In this document: piece by piece, positions 33,148 through 41,139 of the stretch
Layout: every line of letters starts with the position of its first letter
Position numbering within the stretch: the first letter of the stretch is position 1
Assembly: GCA_964649815.1 (NCBI GenBank)
Contig: CAZYQC010000010.1
Span: 1-64,000 of the forward strand
DNA from: G013214665 sp964649815
Lineage (GTDB): Bacteria > Pseudomonadota > Alphaproteobacteria > Rhodobacterales > Rhodobacteraceae
Length of the DNA: 64,000 bases
Reading direction: 5' to 3'
The notes under the pieces: model-generated
Database searches by the model: none
The model's input: only the letters and a program-made list of their open reading frames with translations
What the model was told of the DNA's origin: nothing
Translations under genes and position numbers: made by a program

Positions 33148-33767
33148 GGGCGTCCTCCTGCAAACGCGATGCGCGCGGCCAAAGCGCCGAATACGCCCGC
33201 CGTTAGAAACCGCAGCACACGCTCGGCCCGATGATTGCGCGCCAGCAAGCGGCCCAAACCGCCCGCCGTCGATCCTGCGATTGATTTAACGATAAAGCCC
33301 ATCAAAGCAATCGTTCCTCCGAAAATCCAGAACTGCGGCAATATCGCTTTGGTCGGGTCAACGAACTGCGGAATGAAGGCAAGGATAAAGAGGATGACGG
33401 ACGGATTGGAGGCATTGACGATAAACCCATCCCGAAAGGCGCGTGCGGGTCTGACTGTGCGGGTGTTTTCACCGATCAAGGGCTGCCTGAGCGTTTTGAT
33501 GGCCAGCCACAACAGATACGCAATGCCGACCAAGCGCACGATCTGAAACACCCAAGGTGCACGCGACACCAACGCCTCAAGGCCCAGACCGGCCAAAGTC
33601 GCATTGACCACCGCGGCCACGCCGATCCCGGCCGAGGCCGCAACCGCAGCGCGCCGTCCGCCGCGCATACCTTGCGCCATAGCGAACAGCATATCGGGCC
33701 CGGGTGTGAACACGAGCACGGCTGCGGCGGGCAAAAAGGCGAGAAACAGGATCGGGTCAACGATCAT
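33144..33767 (-). CDS. LysE-family amino-acid exporter
   Basis: A 207-residue protein with about six transmembrane segments; VLVFTPGPDMLFAMAQGMRG is the RhtB/LysE signature near residue 17. It should export an amino acid or homoserine-lactone-like compound at the inner membrane. It overlaps moaB by 4 bases and follows udg by 54. Confidence 0.9.
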   Translation of the reverse strand: MIVDPILFLAFLPAAAVLVFTPGPDMLFAMAQGMRGGRRAAVAASAGIGVAAVVNATLAGLGLEALVSRAPWVFQIVRLVGIAYLLWLAIKTLRQPLIGENTRTVRPARAFRDGFIVNASNPSVILFILAFIPQFVDPTKAILPQFWIFGGTIALMGFIVKSIAGSTAGGLGRLLARNHRAERVLRFLTAGVFGALAARIAFAGGRP

Positions 33768-33821
33768 CGGCTAAGCCCGTCACAGATCCTGACGGTTTCG
33801 CAAAACCCAGACCAGTTCACG

Positions 33822-34592
33822 TCAAGCATCCTGCAAACGCTGCTTTACCGACAAAAGATCGCTCCATGTGTCTTTCTTGGCGGCGGGTGTGCGCAGCAAA
33901 TAAGCCGGATGGAACATGGGCAAAGCCGGGCACCCCTGCGTTTCGACCCACTCCCCGCGCAGCCGCGTGATGCCGCGCTTGCCCAACAAGGCCTGGCAAG
34001 AGATGTTTCCCATCACAATCAGGACCTTTGGCTGCACCAAAGCGATGTGACGTTCCAGGAACGGCAACATCATGGCGATTTCATCGGGCTTTGGATCGCG
34101 GTTCTGAGGCGGGCGCCACGGCATTACATTCGTGATGTAGACCGGCGCGTCTTCGCGCGCGCGGCCATACCCAATTGCCGCAAGCATCTTGTCCAAAAGC
34201 TGACCGGCGCGCCCAACAAAAGGTTTTCCGATCCGGTCCTCGTCGCGTCCTGGCGCTTCGCCAACGATCATCAAATCAGCACTGTCCAAACCATCAGAGA
34301 AAACCAAGTTGCGCGCGCCCAGCTTTAGTTCGCAATGCTCATAGCTTTCCAACGCCTGCCGCAAACCCACCAAATCCTCTGCGGCCGCCGCAGCTTGGCG
34401 CGCGATCGCCACCGGGTCTGCGTGATCGGCAACAGCAGGGGCAGGGGCTGAAGACGTTTGCGCGACCGGTTTTGCAGGGCTTGCCTCAAGCGCATAGCGA
34501 TCAAGCGGCGCATCAAGAATGCACGTATCTGCGCCCAATTCGACCTGCCAGGTCAAAAGGCTGAGGGCGTGATGATAATCCGACGATTCCAT
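33822..34592 (-). CDS. Uracil-DNA glycosylase, family-4-like
   Basis: A 256-residue DNA repair protein. The catalytic motif GEAPGRDEDRIGKPFVGRAG (111-130) and the MFHPAYLLR motif match family-4 uracil-DNA glycosylases. Aligned by eye to the Thermotoga enzyme, three of four Fe-S ligands are replaced: Y84 for the first Cys of CxxC, W159 in MPWRPPQNR and M175 in IAMMLPFL; only C87 remains. It lacks the KRRIH insertion of UdgX. A variable, Ala/Pro-rich stretch (about 25-75) precedes the catalytic domain. I start at MESSDYHHAL; 30 upstream codons read as non-homologous. Divergent from pyrB. Confidence 0.85.
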   Translation of the reverse strand: MESSDYHHALSLLTWQVELGADTCILDAPLDRYALEASPAKPVAQTSSAPAPAVADHADPVAIARQAAAAAEDLVGLRQALESYEHCELKLGARNLVFSDGLDSADLMIVGEAPGRDEDRIGKPFVGRAGQLLDKMLAAIGYGRAREDAPVYITNVMPWRPPQNRDPKPDEIAMMLPFLERHIALVQPKVLIVMGNISCQALLGKRGITRLRGEWVETQGCPALPMFHPAYLLRTPAAKKDTWSDLLSVKQRLQDA

Positions 34593-34693
34593 AGCCGCAG
34601 GATAGGCTGCCCATCCAGACAGTGAAACCCGTCCCTGCTGGACGCTTGGCCACGGCATCCCTATAAGGCCGCGAGCAAACACACGGAGACGCC

Positions 34694-35644
34694 ATGTCCT
34701 TTAATCACCGGCACCTTCTGGGAATTGAGCATCTTCGCCCAGAAGACATCGTGACGGTCTTGGATTTGGCAGACCACTACGCCGCGCTGAACCGCTCTAA
34801 AGACAAACATGGAACTGCGCTGGCAGGGCTTACGCAGATCAACATGTTTTTCGAAAACTCCACCCGCACACAGGCGAGTTTTGAGCTGGCTGGTAAGCGT
34901 TTGGGCGCGGATGTGATGAATATGGAGGTGCGCGCATCCTCTATCTCTAAGGGTGAGACGCTGATTGACACAGCGATGACGCTGAACGCGATGCGCCCAG
35001 ATCTTCTTGTTGTGCGTCATCCTCATTCGGGCGCGGTGGATTTGCTGGCGCAAAAGGTGAATTGCGCCGTGTTAAACGCGGGCGACGGACGCCACGAACA
35101 CCCCACGCAGGCCTTGTTGGACGCGCTGACAATTCGGCGCGCCAAGGGGCGCTTGCACCGCCTTCGCATCGCGATTTGCGGTGACATTGCCCACAGTCGC
35201 GTCGCACGATCCAACATCATGCTTTTGGGCAAGATGGAGAACCGTTTGCGCCTGATCGCCCCTCCGACACTGATGCCCTCGGGCATCGAGGAATTCGGCG
35301 TCGAGGTCTTTGATGACATGCACGAAGGCCTGCGCGACGTCGATGTCGTGATGATGCTGCGCTTGCAAAAAGAGCGGATGGACGGCGGCTTTATCCCGTC
35401 CGAACGTGAATATTTCCATCGCTACGGCCTCGACGCCGAAAAGCTGTCGCTGGCCGCGCCCGACGCCATCGTGATGCACCCCGGCCCAATGAACCGCGGG
35501 GTCGAGATCGATGGGACCTTGGCCGACGATATCAACCGTTCCGTGATTCAGGATCAGGTCGAGATGGGCGTAGCCGTCCGCATGGCCGTGATGGACCTGC
35601 TGGCCCAAAACCAACGCGCCGCAGAGCCGGAGGCCGCTGGATGA
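34694..35644 (+). CDS. pyrB: Aspartate carbamoyltransferase catalytic chain
   Basis: Condenses carbamoyl phosphate and aspartate, the committed step of pyrimidine synthesis. The 316-residue chain carries FENSTRTQASFELAGKRLG (about 53-71), EHPTQALLDALT and HPGPMNRGVEID. GGAG lies 5 bases before the ATG. The stop overlaps the next start (ATGA). The downstream pyrC-like gene is predicted inactive as an enzyme, and this pairing is typical of dodecameric ATCase/pseudo-DHOase complexes. Confidence 0.95.
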   Translation: MSFNHRHLLGIEHLRPEDIVTVLDLADHYAALNRSKDKHGTALAGLTQINMFFENSTRTQASFELAGKRLGADVMNMEVRASSISKGETLIDTAMTLNAMRPDLLVVRHPHSGAVDLLAQKVNCAVLNAGDGRHEHPTQALLDALTIRRAKGRLHRLRIAICGDIAHSRVARSNIMLLGKMENRLRLIAPPTLMPSGIEEFGVEVFDDMHEGLRDVDVVMMLRLQKERMDGGFIPSEREYFHRYGLDAEKLSLAAPDAIVMHPGPMNRGVEIDGTLADDINRSVIQDQVEMGVAVRMAVMDLLAQNQRAAEPEAAG

Positions 35645-36180
35645 GCCAGACGATCGACATCCTGGAACGCGAGCATGATGTCGTCCGGCTGTTTGCGCTC
35701 AATATGATTGAGGCCGACGCCAAGGCGCTCGCCGAAAAGCCAGAGCGCGTGGCGGGCCTTTTGGGTCTTACGCACGTCGACACCAACTTTCTGGAAATCC
35801 TCAAACTGCATGACATCCGCGATCTGGGTCTCGGCCAGTACTTGCAAGACGGCTATGACGTGACCCCAGCCAACATCAGCAAAGATATGGCCAAGCTTGC
35901 GCAGCTAAGCGGTCATGTTCTGATTTTGCTGTCCTCTGCCATCGGAGAAAGGCCCACCCAGCTGGTTCTTGGCCAAGATTTGACGTTGATCGGAACCTAT
36001 GGCGCCACCGAGGTTGACTGGTCTGCCGATCCAGCGCCCGCGCCCGACAGCGCCGCTTTGTATTCGTCTCCTGACACCGGCAAAAAACGCCCCTCTGATG
36101 CCGCAATGTCCGGCAGGATCGCCATGTTGGCGCTGCTGGTCCTCGCCGCGTTGGTGCTTGTTATGGTTTGGATCGCGTGA
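35641..36180 (+). CDS. Tail-anchored protein of unknown function in the pyr operon
   Basis: A 179-residue protein with a soluble N-terminal domain (about 1-125; MSQTIDILEREHDVVRLFAL, then LEILKLHDIRDLGLGQYLQD), a Pro/Asp-rich linker, and a single C-terminal helix (about 158-179) ending at VWIA, so it is tail-anchored to the inner membrane. It overlaps pyrB by 4 bases and shares a base with the pyrC-like start (TGATG), so its synthesis is locked to both. I do not recognise a family. Confidence 0.78.
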   Translation: MSQTIDILEREHDVVRLFALNMIEADAKALAEKPERVAGLLGLTHVDTNFLEILKLHDIRDLGLGQYLQDGYDVTPANISKDMAKLAQLSGHVLILLSSAIGERPTQLVLGQDLTLIGTYGATEVDWSADPAPAPDSAALYSSPDTGKKRPSDAAMSGRIAMLALLVLAALVLVMVWIA

Positions 36181-37469
36181 TGATGTTGGACATTCTTTTC
36201 ACTGGGGCCCGGTTGATAGACCCCAAAGCCAAAACAGAGTTTGACGGGGCTTTGGGCATCACAGACGGGGTCATCGCCGGTGTTTGGCCCGGCGCCGCGC
36301 CCAGCGATGTGCGCGCCGAACGCACAGTGGATTGCGCTGGACATTGTCTTGGTCCCGGTTTGGTCGACATTGGCGTCAAGGTCTGCGAACCCGGAGAACG
36401 CCACAAAGAAAGCTTTAAATCAGCCGGTCGCGCAGCGGCAGCGGGTGGCGTGACGACGATTGTAACCCGACCCGACACCCTGCCCGCCATCGACAGCCCG
36501 GAAACCTTCGAGTTTGTCCTGCGCCGTGCACGCGATGCAGCTGATGTCAAAGTCCTGCCAATGGCCGCTTTGACCAAAGGGCGAGACGGCCGGGAAATGA
36601 CCGAAATCGGGTTCTTGCTGGACGCAGGCGCCGTGGCCTTTACCGATGGTGACAGGGTCATCAAAGACACCAAGGTCTTTGCACGGGCCCTAAGCTATGC
36701 CCGGTCTCTGGGCGCATTGGTCATCGGTCACATCCAAGAGCCTTCCCTATCCGCCGGAGCCGCAGCCACATCTGGCAAATTCGCCTCTTTGCGCGGCTTG
36801 CCCAGCGTGTCACCGATGGCCGAACGCATGGGGCTTGACCGGGACATGGCGGTTCTCGAAATGACTGGCGCGCGTTATCACATCGATCAAATCACGACCG
36901 CCCGCGCCCTGCCTGCGTTGGAACGCGCCAAGCGCAACGGCCTCGATGTCACGGCGGGGACAAGTATCCACCACCTGACGCTGAATGCCTTTGACGTGGC
37001 CGATTACAGAACGTTTTTCAAATTGAAGCCGCCATTGCGTGACGAGGACGACCGTCTCGCCGTTGCGGATGCCGTGCAAAATGGATTGATCGACGTCATT
37101 TCGTCGATGCACACGCCGCAAGACGAAGAAAGCAAACGTCTGCCGTTCGAGGCCGCCGCCAGCGGCGCCGTTGGTTTGCAAACCCTGTTGCCAGCAGCCC
37201 TGCGTCTGTTGCACGGCAACCTTGTCGATTTGCCAACCTTGTGGCGGGCTTTGTCATACGCGCCTGCCAAGCGGCTTGGCTTGCCACAAGGGCGGCTGGA
37301 TGTTGGCGCGCCGGCCGATCTGGTTCTGTTTGATCCCAACGCGCCGTTCGTTTTGGATCGCTTCAAGTTGTTGTCCAAATCCCAAAACACGCCTTTTGAC
37401 GGCGCCCGGATGGAGGGTAAGGTGCTTGCAACCTACGTCGATGGACACCGCGTTTACGAGCCTGACTGA
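36180..37469 (+). CDS. Dihydroorotase-like protein lacking catalytic residues (PyrC')
   Basis: A 429-residue amidohydrolase-fold protein clearly related to dihydroorotase (GLVDIGVKVCEPGERHKESF, about 60-79, and AAAAGGVTTIVTRPDT). The metal-binding HxH is replaced by G65 and K67, the substrate Arg by C69, and the C-terminal catalytic Asp of TDHAPH by Met in SSMHTPQ. It should therefore have no dihydroorotase activity. Comparable PyrC' proteins in Pseudomonas are needed to assemble ATCase, the likely role here beside pyrB. The ATG at 36180 is used (TGATG); 36183 is equally possible. A genuine dihydroorotase must exist elsewhere. Confidence 0.85.
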   Translation: MMLDILFTGARLIDPKAKTEFDGALGITDGVIAGVWPGAAPSDVRAERTVDCAGHCLGPGLVDIGVKVCEPGERHKESFKSAGRAAAAGGVTTIVTRPDTLPAIDSPETFEFVLRRARDAADVKVLPMAALTKGRDGREMTEIGFLLDAGAVAFTDGDRVIKDTKVFARALSYARSLGALVIGHIQEPSLSAGAAATSGKFASLRGLPSVSPMAERMGLDRDMAVLEMTGARYHIDQITTARALPALERAKRNGLDVTAGTSIHHLTLNAFDVADYRTFFKLKPPLRDEDDRLAVADAVQNGLIDVISSMHTPQDEESKRLPFEAAASGAVGLQTLLPAALRLLHGNLVDLPTLWRALSYAPAKRLGLPQGRLDVGAPADLVLFDPNAPFVLDRFKLLSKSQNTPFDGARMEGKVLATYVDGHRVYEPD

Positions 37470-38077
37470 TGCCTCCCACCACCTCTGATCTCTCTACTCT
37501 GCTGCTTTGGGCGGCTCTGGCGTATCTCGCTGGCTCTGTGCCGTTCGGCCTTGTGCTGACCAAACTGATGGGGCTGGGCAACCTGCGCGACATTGGCTCG
37601 GGCAACATTGGCGCCACAAATGTTCTGCGCACAGGCAGCAAAGCCGCCGCGGCAATGACCCTGCTTTTGGATGGCGCCAAAGGGGCGGCGATCCTCTTGG
37701 CCGCGCGGGTTTCAGGCGCTGGCGAAGACGTCATTCAGATCACCGCGCTGGCTGCGATGATTGGGCATTGCTATCCTGTTTGGCTCATGTTCAAGGGCGG
37801 CAAGGGCGTTGCGACCTTTCTTGGTTTGATGCTGGCCTTGCATTGGCCTGCGGGAATTGGGTGCTGCATCGCCTGGTTGATCGGCGCGGCCATTTTCAGA
37901 ATTTCGTCTATGGGTGCGATCGTTGCGGCCTCGGCATCAACCTTCCTGCTGGTCTTTACTGGCAAAGGGATCGCTTTGGTTCTCGGTCTTGTTCTGACCT
38001 TGTTGGTCTTTTGGCGTCACCGGGAAAATATCGCGCGCATCCGTGCCGGAACCGAACCCAAAATCGGCCGAAAATGA
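37469..38077 (+). CDS. plsY: Glycerol-3-phosphate acyltransferase PlsY
   Basis: Transfers an acyl group from acyl phosphate to glycerol-3-phosphate, starting phospholipid synthesis at the inner membrane. The 202-residue protein has the three PlsY motifs: GSVPFG, GSGNIGATNVLR and KGGKGVAT, among about five transmembrane helices. Its start shares a base with the pyrC' stop (TGATG) and its stop overlaps the next start (ATGA). Confidence 0.95.
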   Translation: MPPTTSDLSTLLLWAALAYLAGSVPFGLVLTKLMGLGNLRDIGSGNIGATNVLRTGSKAAAAMTLLLDGAKGAAILLAARVSGAGEDVIQITALAAMIGHCYPVWLMFKGGKGVATFLGLMLALHWPAGIGCCIAWLIGAAIFRISSMGAIVAASASTFLLVFTGKGIALVLGLVLTLLVFWRHRENIARIRAGTEPKIGRK

Positions 38078-38354
38078 CGTCTACCAAGGCCGTCGACACA
38101 GCCTTGGCCATCCTCAAAACCCTCCCCGTAGGCAGCTTTTGCGGCGTGTCCAACGGCAAGAAGTACTTGGTGAGCAGGAGCCTTTTCGCAAAAGGTGCGT
38201 CTGAAAAGCTGGTCGCGCGTGAACTGGGGGGACGGACTACATCTCGGCCAATGTGTACCACCTGACGTCCGGCGCGCGCCTATATCCCTGCGAGATGAGC
38301 GCAGAGAAGGTTTTGGATTTCATTGCTGATTTGCGGGACGTGTCAGCTCAATAG
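38074..38354 (+). pseudogene. Frameshifted small gene, unknown function
   Basis: The frame opening at 38074 (MTSTKAVDTALAILKTLPVG) stops after 63 codons, but its coding sense continues in another frame from the G6 run at 38226-38231: ELGG then TDYISANVYHLTSGARLYPC and a helix to a TAG at 38352-38354. One missing G restores a protein of about 93 residues. This may be a real mutation or a homopolymer sequencing error. The repaired product looks like a small soluble protein I cannot name. It ends 7 bases into the tail of convergent gshA and overlaps plsY by 4 bases. Confidence 0.7.
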
Positions 38355-39718
38355 CTGTATTCTTCGTAAATCCGGTCCAGATCTCCGCCCCAGTCTCCAT
38401 GATACCGGTGGAGCAATTCGTCAGCAGGCGCTTGGCCGCTTTCGATAGATTCCTTCAGCGCGTTGAGGAAATGTGTCTCATCCGGCACCAAACCACCCGC
38501 GCCAGGCCGTGCGCGGGCTTTGAGGCCAGCCTCACTGATCGCGACGGTTTCCCGCGCCAATTCCAGCATCGAGATGCCATTTACCTCGGCCTTGAGACCA
38601 TCCCGAGCAGCCGCAACACGCATCTCTTCGCGGGTTTCCGCGTCAAATCCTTTGGCCAAGTCCCATGCCGCGTCCAGAGCGGATTGATCGTACATCAATC
38701 CAACCCAATACGCTGGCAAGGCGCACAACCGTCGCCAAGGACCACCGTCGGCACCGCGCATTTCAATGAACTTTTTGACCCGCGCTTCGGGGAAGATGGT
38801 GGTCAAATGGTCCGCCCAATCCGAGAGCGTCGGCGTCTCGCCTGGAAGTGCAGGCAGCTTTCCGTCCAAGAAATCCCGGAACGACATCCCCAATGCATCA
38901 ACATAAACCCCATCCCGGTAGACAAAGTACATCGGCACATCGAGCGCATATTCCACCCAGGCATCAAACCCGAACCCATCGTCAAAAACGAAAGGCAGCA
39001 TGCCCGTCCGAGAGGCGTCCAGATGCTGCCAGACATAGCCACGCCAAGACTTTTGCCCATTCGGTTTGCCTTCAAAAAAGGGCGAATTGCCAAAGAGCGC
39101 GTTTGCAACCGGCTGCAACGCCAATGCAACGCGAAGCTTTTGGACCATGTCGGCTTCGGACGAGAAATCCAGGTTGACCTGAACGGTACAGGTGCGGCGC
39201 ATCATCATTTTGCCCGTCGTGCCGACGGTGTCCATGTACGCATCCATGAGCTTGTAGCGGCCTTTCGGCATCATCGGCATCTGCTCATGCATCCACGTGG
39301 GTGAGGCGCCTAGACCGATAAAGCGGGCGCCCACTGCGTCGGCGATGTCTTTTACCTCTTTGAGGTGAGCATTCACCTCGTCGCAGGTTTCGTGAATGGT
39401 TTCGAGCGGAGCACCAGACAACTCAAGCTGACCGCCCGGCTCTAGGCTGACGTTCGCGCCGTCCTTTTCGAGACCGATCAGCTTGCCACCCTCTTCGATC
39501 GGGTTCCAACCATGCTTTGACCGCAGACCATCGAGGATCGCAAAAATGGAGCGCTCTCCGTCGTAAGGCAGCGGCAAGAGCGTGTCGCGACAATAGCCGA
39601 ACTTTTCGTGCTCGGTGCCTATGCGCCAGTCTTCTTTGGGCTTGCAGCCGTCAGCAAGGTACTCTGCGAGCTGCTCGAACCGCTCGATCGGGCCTCCGCC
39701 GGATTGTGGGATGGACAT
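38348..39718 (-). CDS. gshA: Glutamate-cysteine ligase (plant/alphaproteobacterial type)
   Basis: Joins glutamate and cysteine, the first step of glutathione synthesis. The 456-residue protein fits the class found in alphaproteobacteria and plants: IGTEHEKFGYCRDTL (about 33-47), EPGGQLELSGAP, and MMMRRTCTVQVNLDF. The start MSIPQSGGGPIERF follows GGAG. It is downstream of rsmE and a small membrane gene on the same strand. Confidence 0.95.
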   Translation of the reverse strand: MSIPQSGGGPIERFEQLAEYLADGCKPKEDWRIGTEHEKFGYCRDTLLPLPYDGERSIFAILDGLRSKHGWNPIEEGGKLIGLEKDGANVSLEPGGQLELSGAPLETIHETCDEVNAHLKEVKDIADAVGARFIGLGASPTWMHEQMPMMPKGRYKLMDAYMDTVGTTGKMMMRRTCTVQVNLDFSSEADMVQKLRVALALQPVANALFGNSPFFEGKPNGQKSWRGYVWQHLDASRTGMLPFVFDDGFGFDAWVEYALDVPMYFVYRDGVYVDALGMSFRDFLDGKLPALPGETPTLSDWADHLTTIFPEARVKKFIEMRGADGGPWRRLCALPAYWVGLMYDQSALDAAWDLAKGFDAETREEMRVAAARDGLKAEVNGISMLELARETVAISEAGLKARARPGAGGLVPDETHFLNALKESIESGQAPADELLHRYHGDWGGDLDRIYEEYSY

Positions 39719-39816
39719 AAGACCGCGCTCCGTTCTTCTGGGTCACGGTTCCGAGGTCTGGAGTGTTCGCCAAGGCGTGTCAATGCATCCATCGCGACCA
39801 AGGGCAAAGAGTGTCT

Positions 39817-40344
39817 TCACGTCTGGGTCAACGATGTCAGGGTACTTGCCTTTTCCCAGACGACGACAGAGCGCCCCTGATGGGTTTCCAAAGCCGCAAG
39901 CAACCTGTCTGTTCTGAGCCCAGGCAGTGACGAGAACGCGTCGAACAAGGCTTCTGCCTGAACCGCATTCGTCGGGATCATGAGCGGATCGACGCCCGGT
40001 TGCTCCAATCGCCAATGCGCAGGATAATGCGCCCCTTCGAGCGTCAGCCGCGTCATCTCGCGCAGTGCGATGCTGCCGCCGCTTAGCGGGCCGAGGTAGG
40101 TGATTTGTCCTTCATCAACCTCGACAGCGCCTCTGCCGCCTGAATCGGTGCCAAAGCGGAGGCGTTGCCAGCCGATCCACGCCAACGCAACGCCCGCAAA
40201 AATAATCAGCGGCGACACCCATTGCAGCACGCCAACGGCGCGTAAGGTCCACAATGCGCCAAGCGCGATCAACGCCGCACCAATCAGGACTTCGCGCCAG
40301 CGCCAAATTGCCGCTTTCGCCTCGGGTCGGACAAAACTGCTCAA
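39817..40344 (-). CDS. Membrane-anchored protein, unknown function
   Basis: About 175 residues with two adjacent transmembrane helices (REVLIGAALIALGALWTLRA then VSPLIIFAGVALAWIGW) and a C-terminal cytoplasmic domain (GAVEVDEGQITYLGPLSGGS, then a PH-like LTLEGAHYPAHWRLEQ). The start is uncertain: I propose TTG at 40344 behind a GGGGGG tract, giving MSSFVRPEAKAAIWRW; an ATG at 40416 would add 24 residues and overlap rsmE. Lies between rsmE and gshA on the same strand. No family recognised. Confidence 0.65.
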   Translation of the reverse strand: MSSFVRPEAKAAIWRWREVLIGAALIALGALWTLRAVGVLQWVSPLIIFAGVALAWIGWQRLRFGTDSGGRGAVEVDEGQITYLGPLSGGSIALREMTRLTLEGAHYPAHWRLEQPGVDPLMIPTNAVQAEALFDAFSSLPGLRTDRLLAALETHQGRSVVVWEKASTLTSLTQT

Positions 40345-40393
40345 ACGCAAGCCCCCCAAAGTGTTCCGGCATCTTTGATATCCAATGTGCGCC

Positions 40394-41125
40394 TCATGGG
40401 TGCGACCAATCCCCATAGTTCTGCTGCCATAGCGTCAGCGCCGCAACCGCGGCTGTATCGGCGCGCAGAATACGCGGACCTAACGAAATGGGCATCGCTT
40501 GTGGCATGTCGTGCAACCGCTTGCGTTCAGCATCAGAAAACCCACCTTCGGGGCCGATCAGAATAGCCCAAGGCATATCTTTCTGACCGCCCACGCCCGT
40601 GTCGACCACATGGCCAGCCAGCGTCTCGTCGCAAAACATTATCTGCCGCTCTTCGGGCCAATCGGACAACAGCCTGTCCAACCGGCAAAGATCGTCGACC
40701 TCGGGCACATATGTGCCGCCGCATTGTTCGGCCGCTTCGATGGCATGCGCTTGCAGACGGTCTTGCCGGATACGCTCGGAATTTGTGAAGTCGGTCTGCA
40801 CGGGCATGATGCGGCGCGCGCCCATCTCTGCGGCCTTTTCCACGATAAAATCCGTGCGCGCCTTTTTGATCGGAGCGAACAGCAGCCACAGATCAGGCGG
40901 GACCGCCAAGGGCCGCGTCTGTGACTGGCAGGCCAAAGACCCGCCGCGCTTGCCCGCTTCGGCAACGCCGGCCATCCATTCGCCGTCCCGGCCATTGAAC
41001 AACGCAACGGTGTCACCCACGCTCAGACGCATGACGCCAAACAGATAATGCGCCTGCTCCCGCGTCAGAGCGACCGATTGCCCTGCCCCCAAAGGCTGAT
41101 CTACATACAAACGAACTTTGGACAT
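40394..41125 (-). CDS. rsmE: 16S rRNA (uracil-1498-N3)-methyltransferase
   Basis: A 243-residue SPOUT-fold methyltransferase acting on the decoding region of 16S rRNA. An N-terminal PUA-like domain (about 1-70) is followed by the SPOUT knot with WAILIGPEGGFSDAERKRL and SLGPRILRADTAAVAAL. The start MSKVRLYVDQPL is only 14 bases from the divergent ubiA start, and both genes appear to take their ribosome sites from one shared palindrome. Confidence 0.93.
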   Translation of the reverse strand: MSKVRLYVDQPLGAGQSVALTREQAHYLFGVMRLSVGDTVALFNGRDGEWMAGVAEAGKRGGSLACQSQTRPLAVPPDLWLLFAPIKKARTDFIVEKAAEMGARRIMPVQTDFTNSERIRQDRLQAHAIEAAEQCGGTYVPEVDDLCRLDRLLSDWPEERQIMFCDETLAGHVVDTGVGGQKDMPWAILIGPEGGFSDAERKRLHDMPQAMPISLGPRILRADTAAVAALTLWQQNYGDWSHP

Positions 41126-41139
41126 TTCGGATCCTAAAT

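Noticed and set aside
33822..34592. UdgX (covalent uracil-binding) identity for the UDG
   Set aside because: The KRRIH insertion next to the GEAPG motif is missing; the region reads directly into GRDEDRIGKPFVGRAG.
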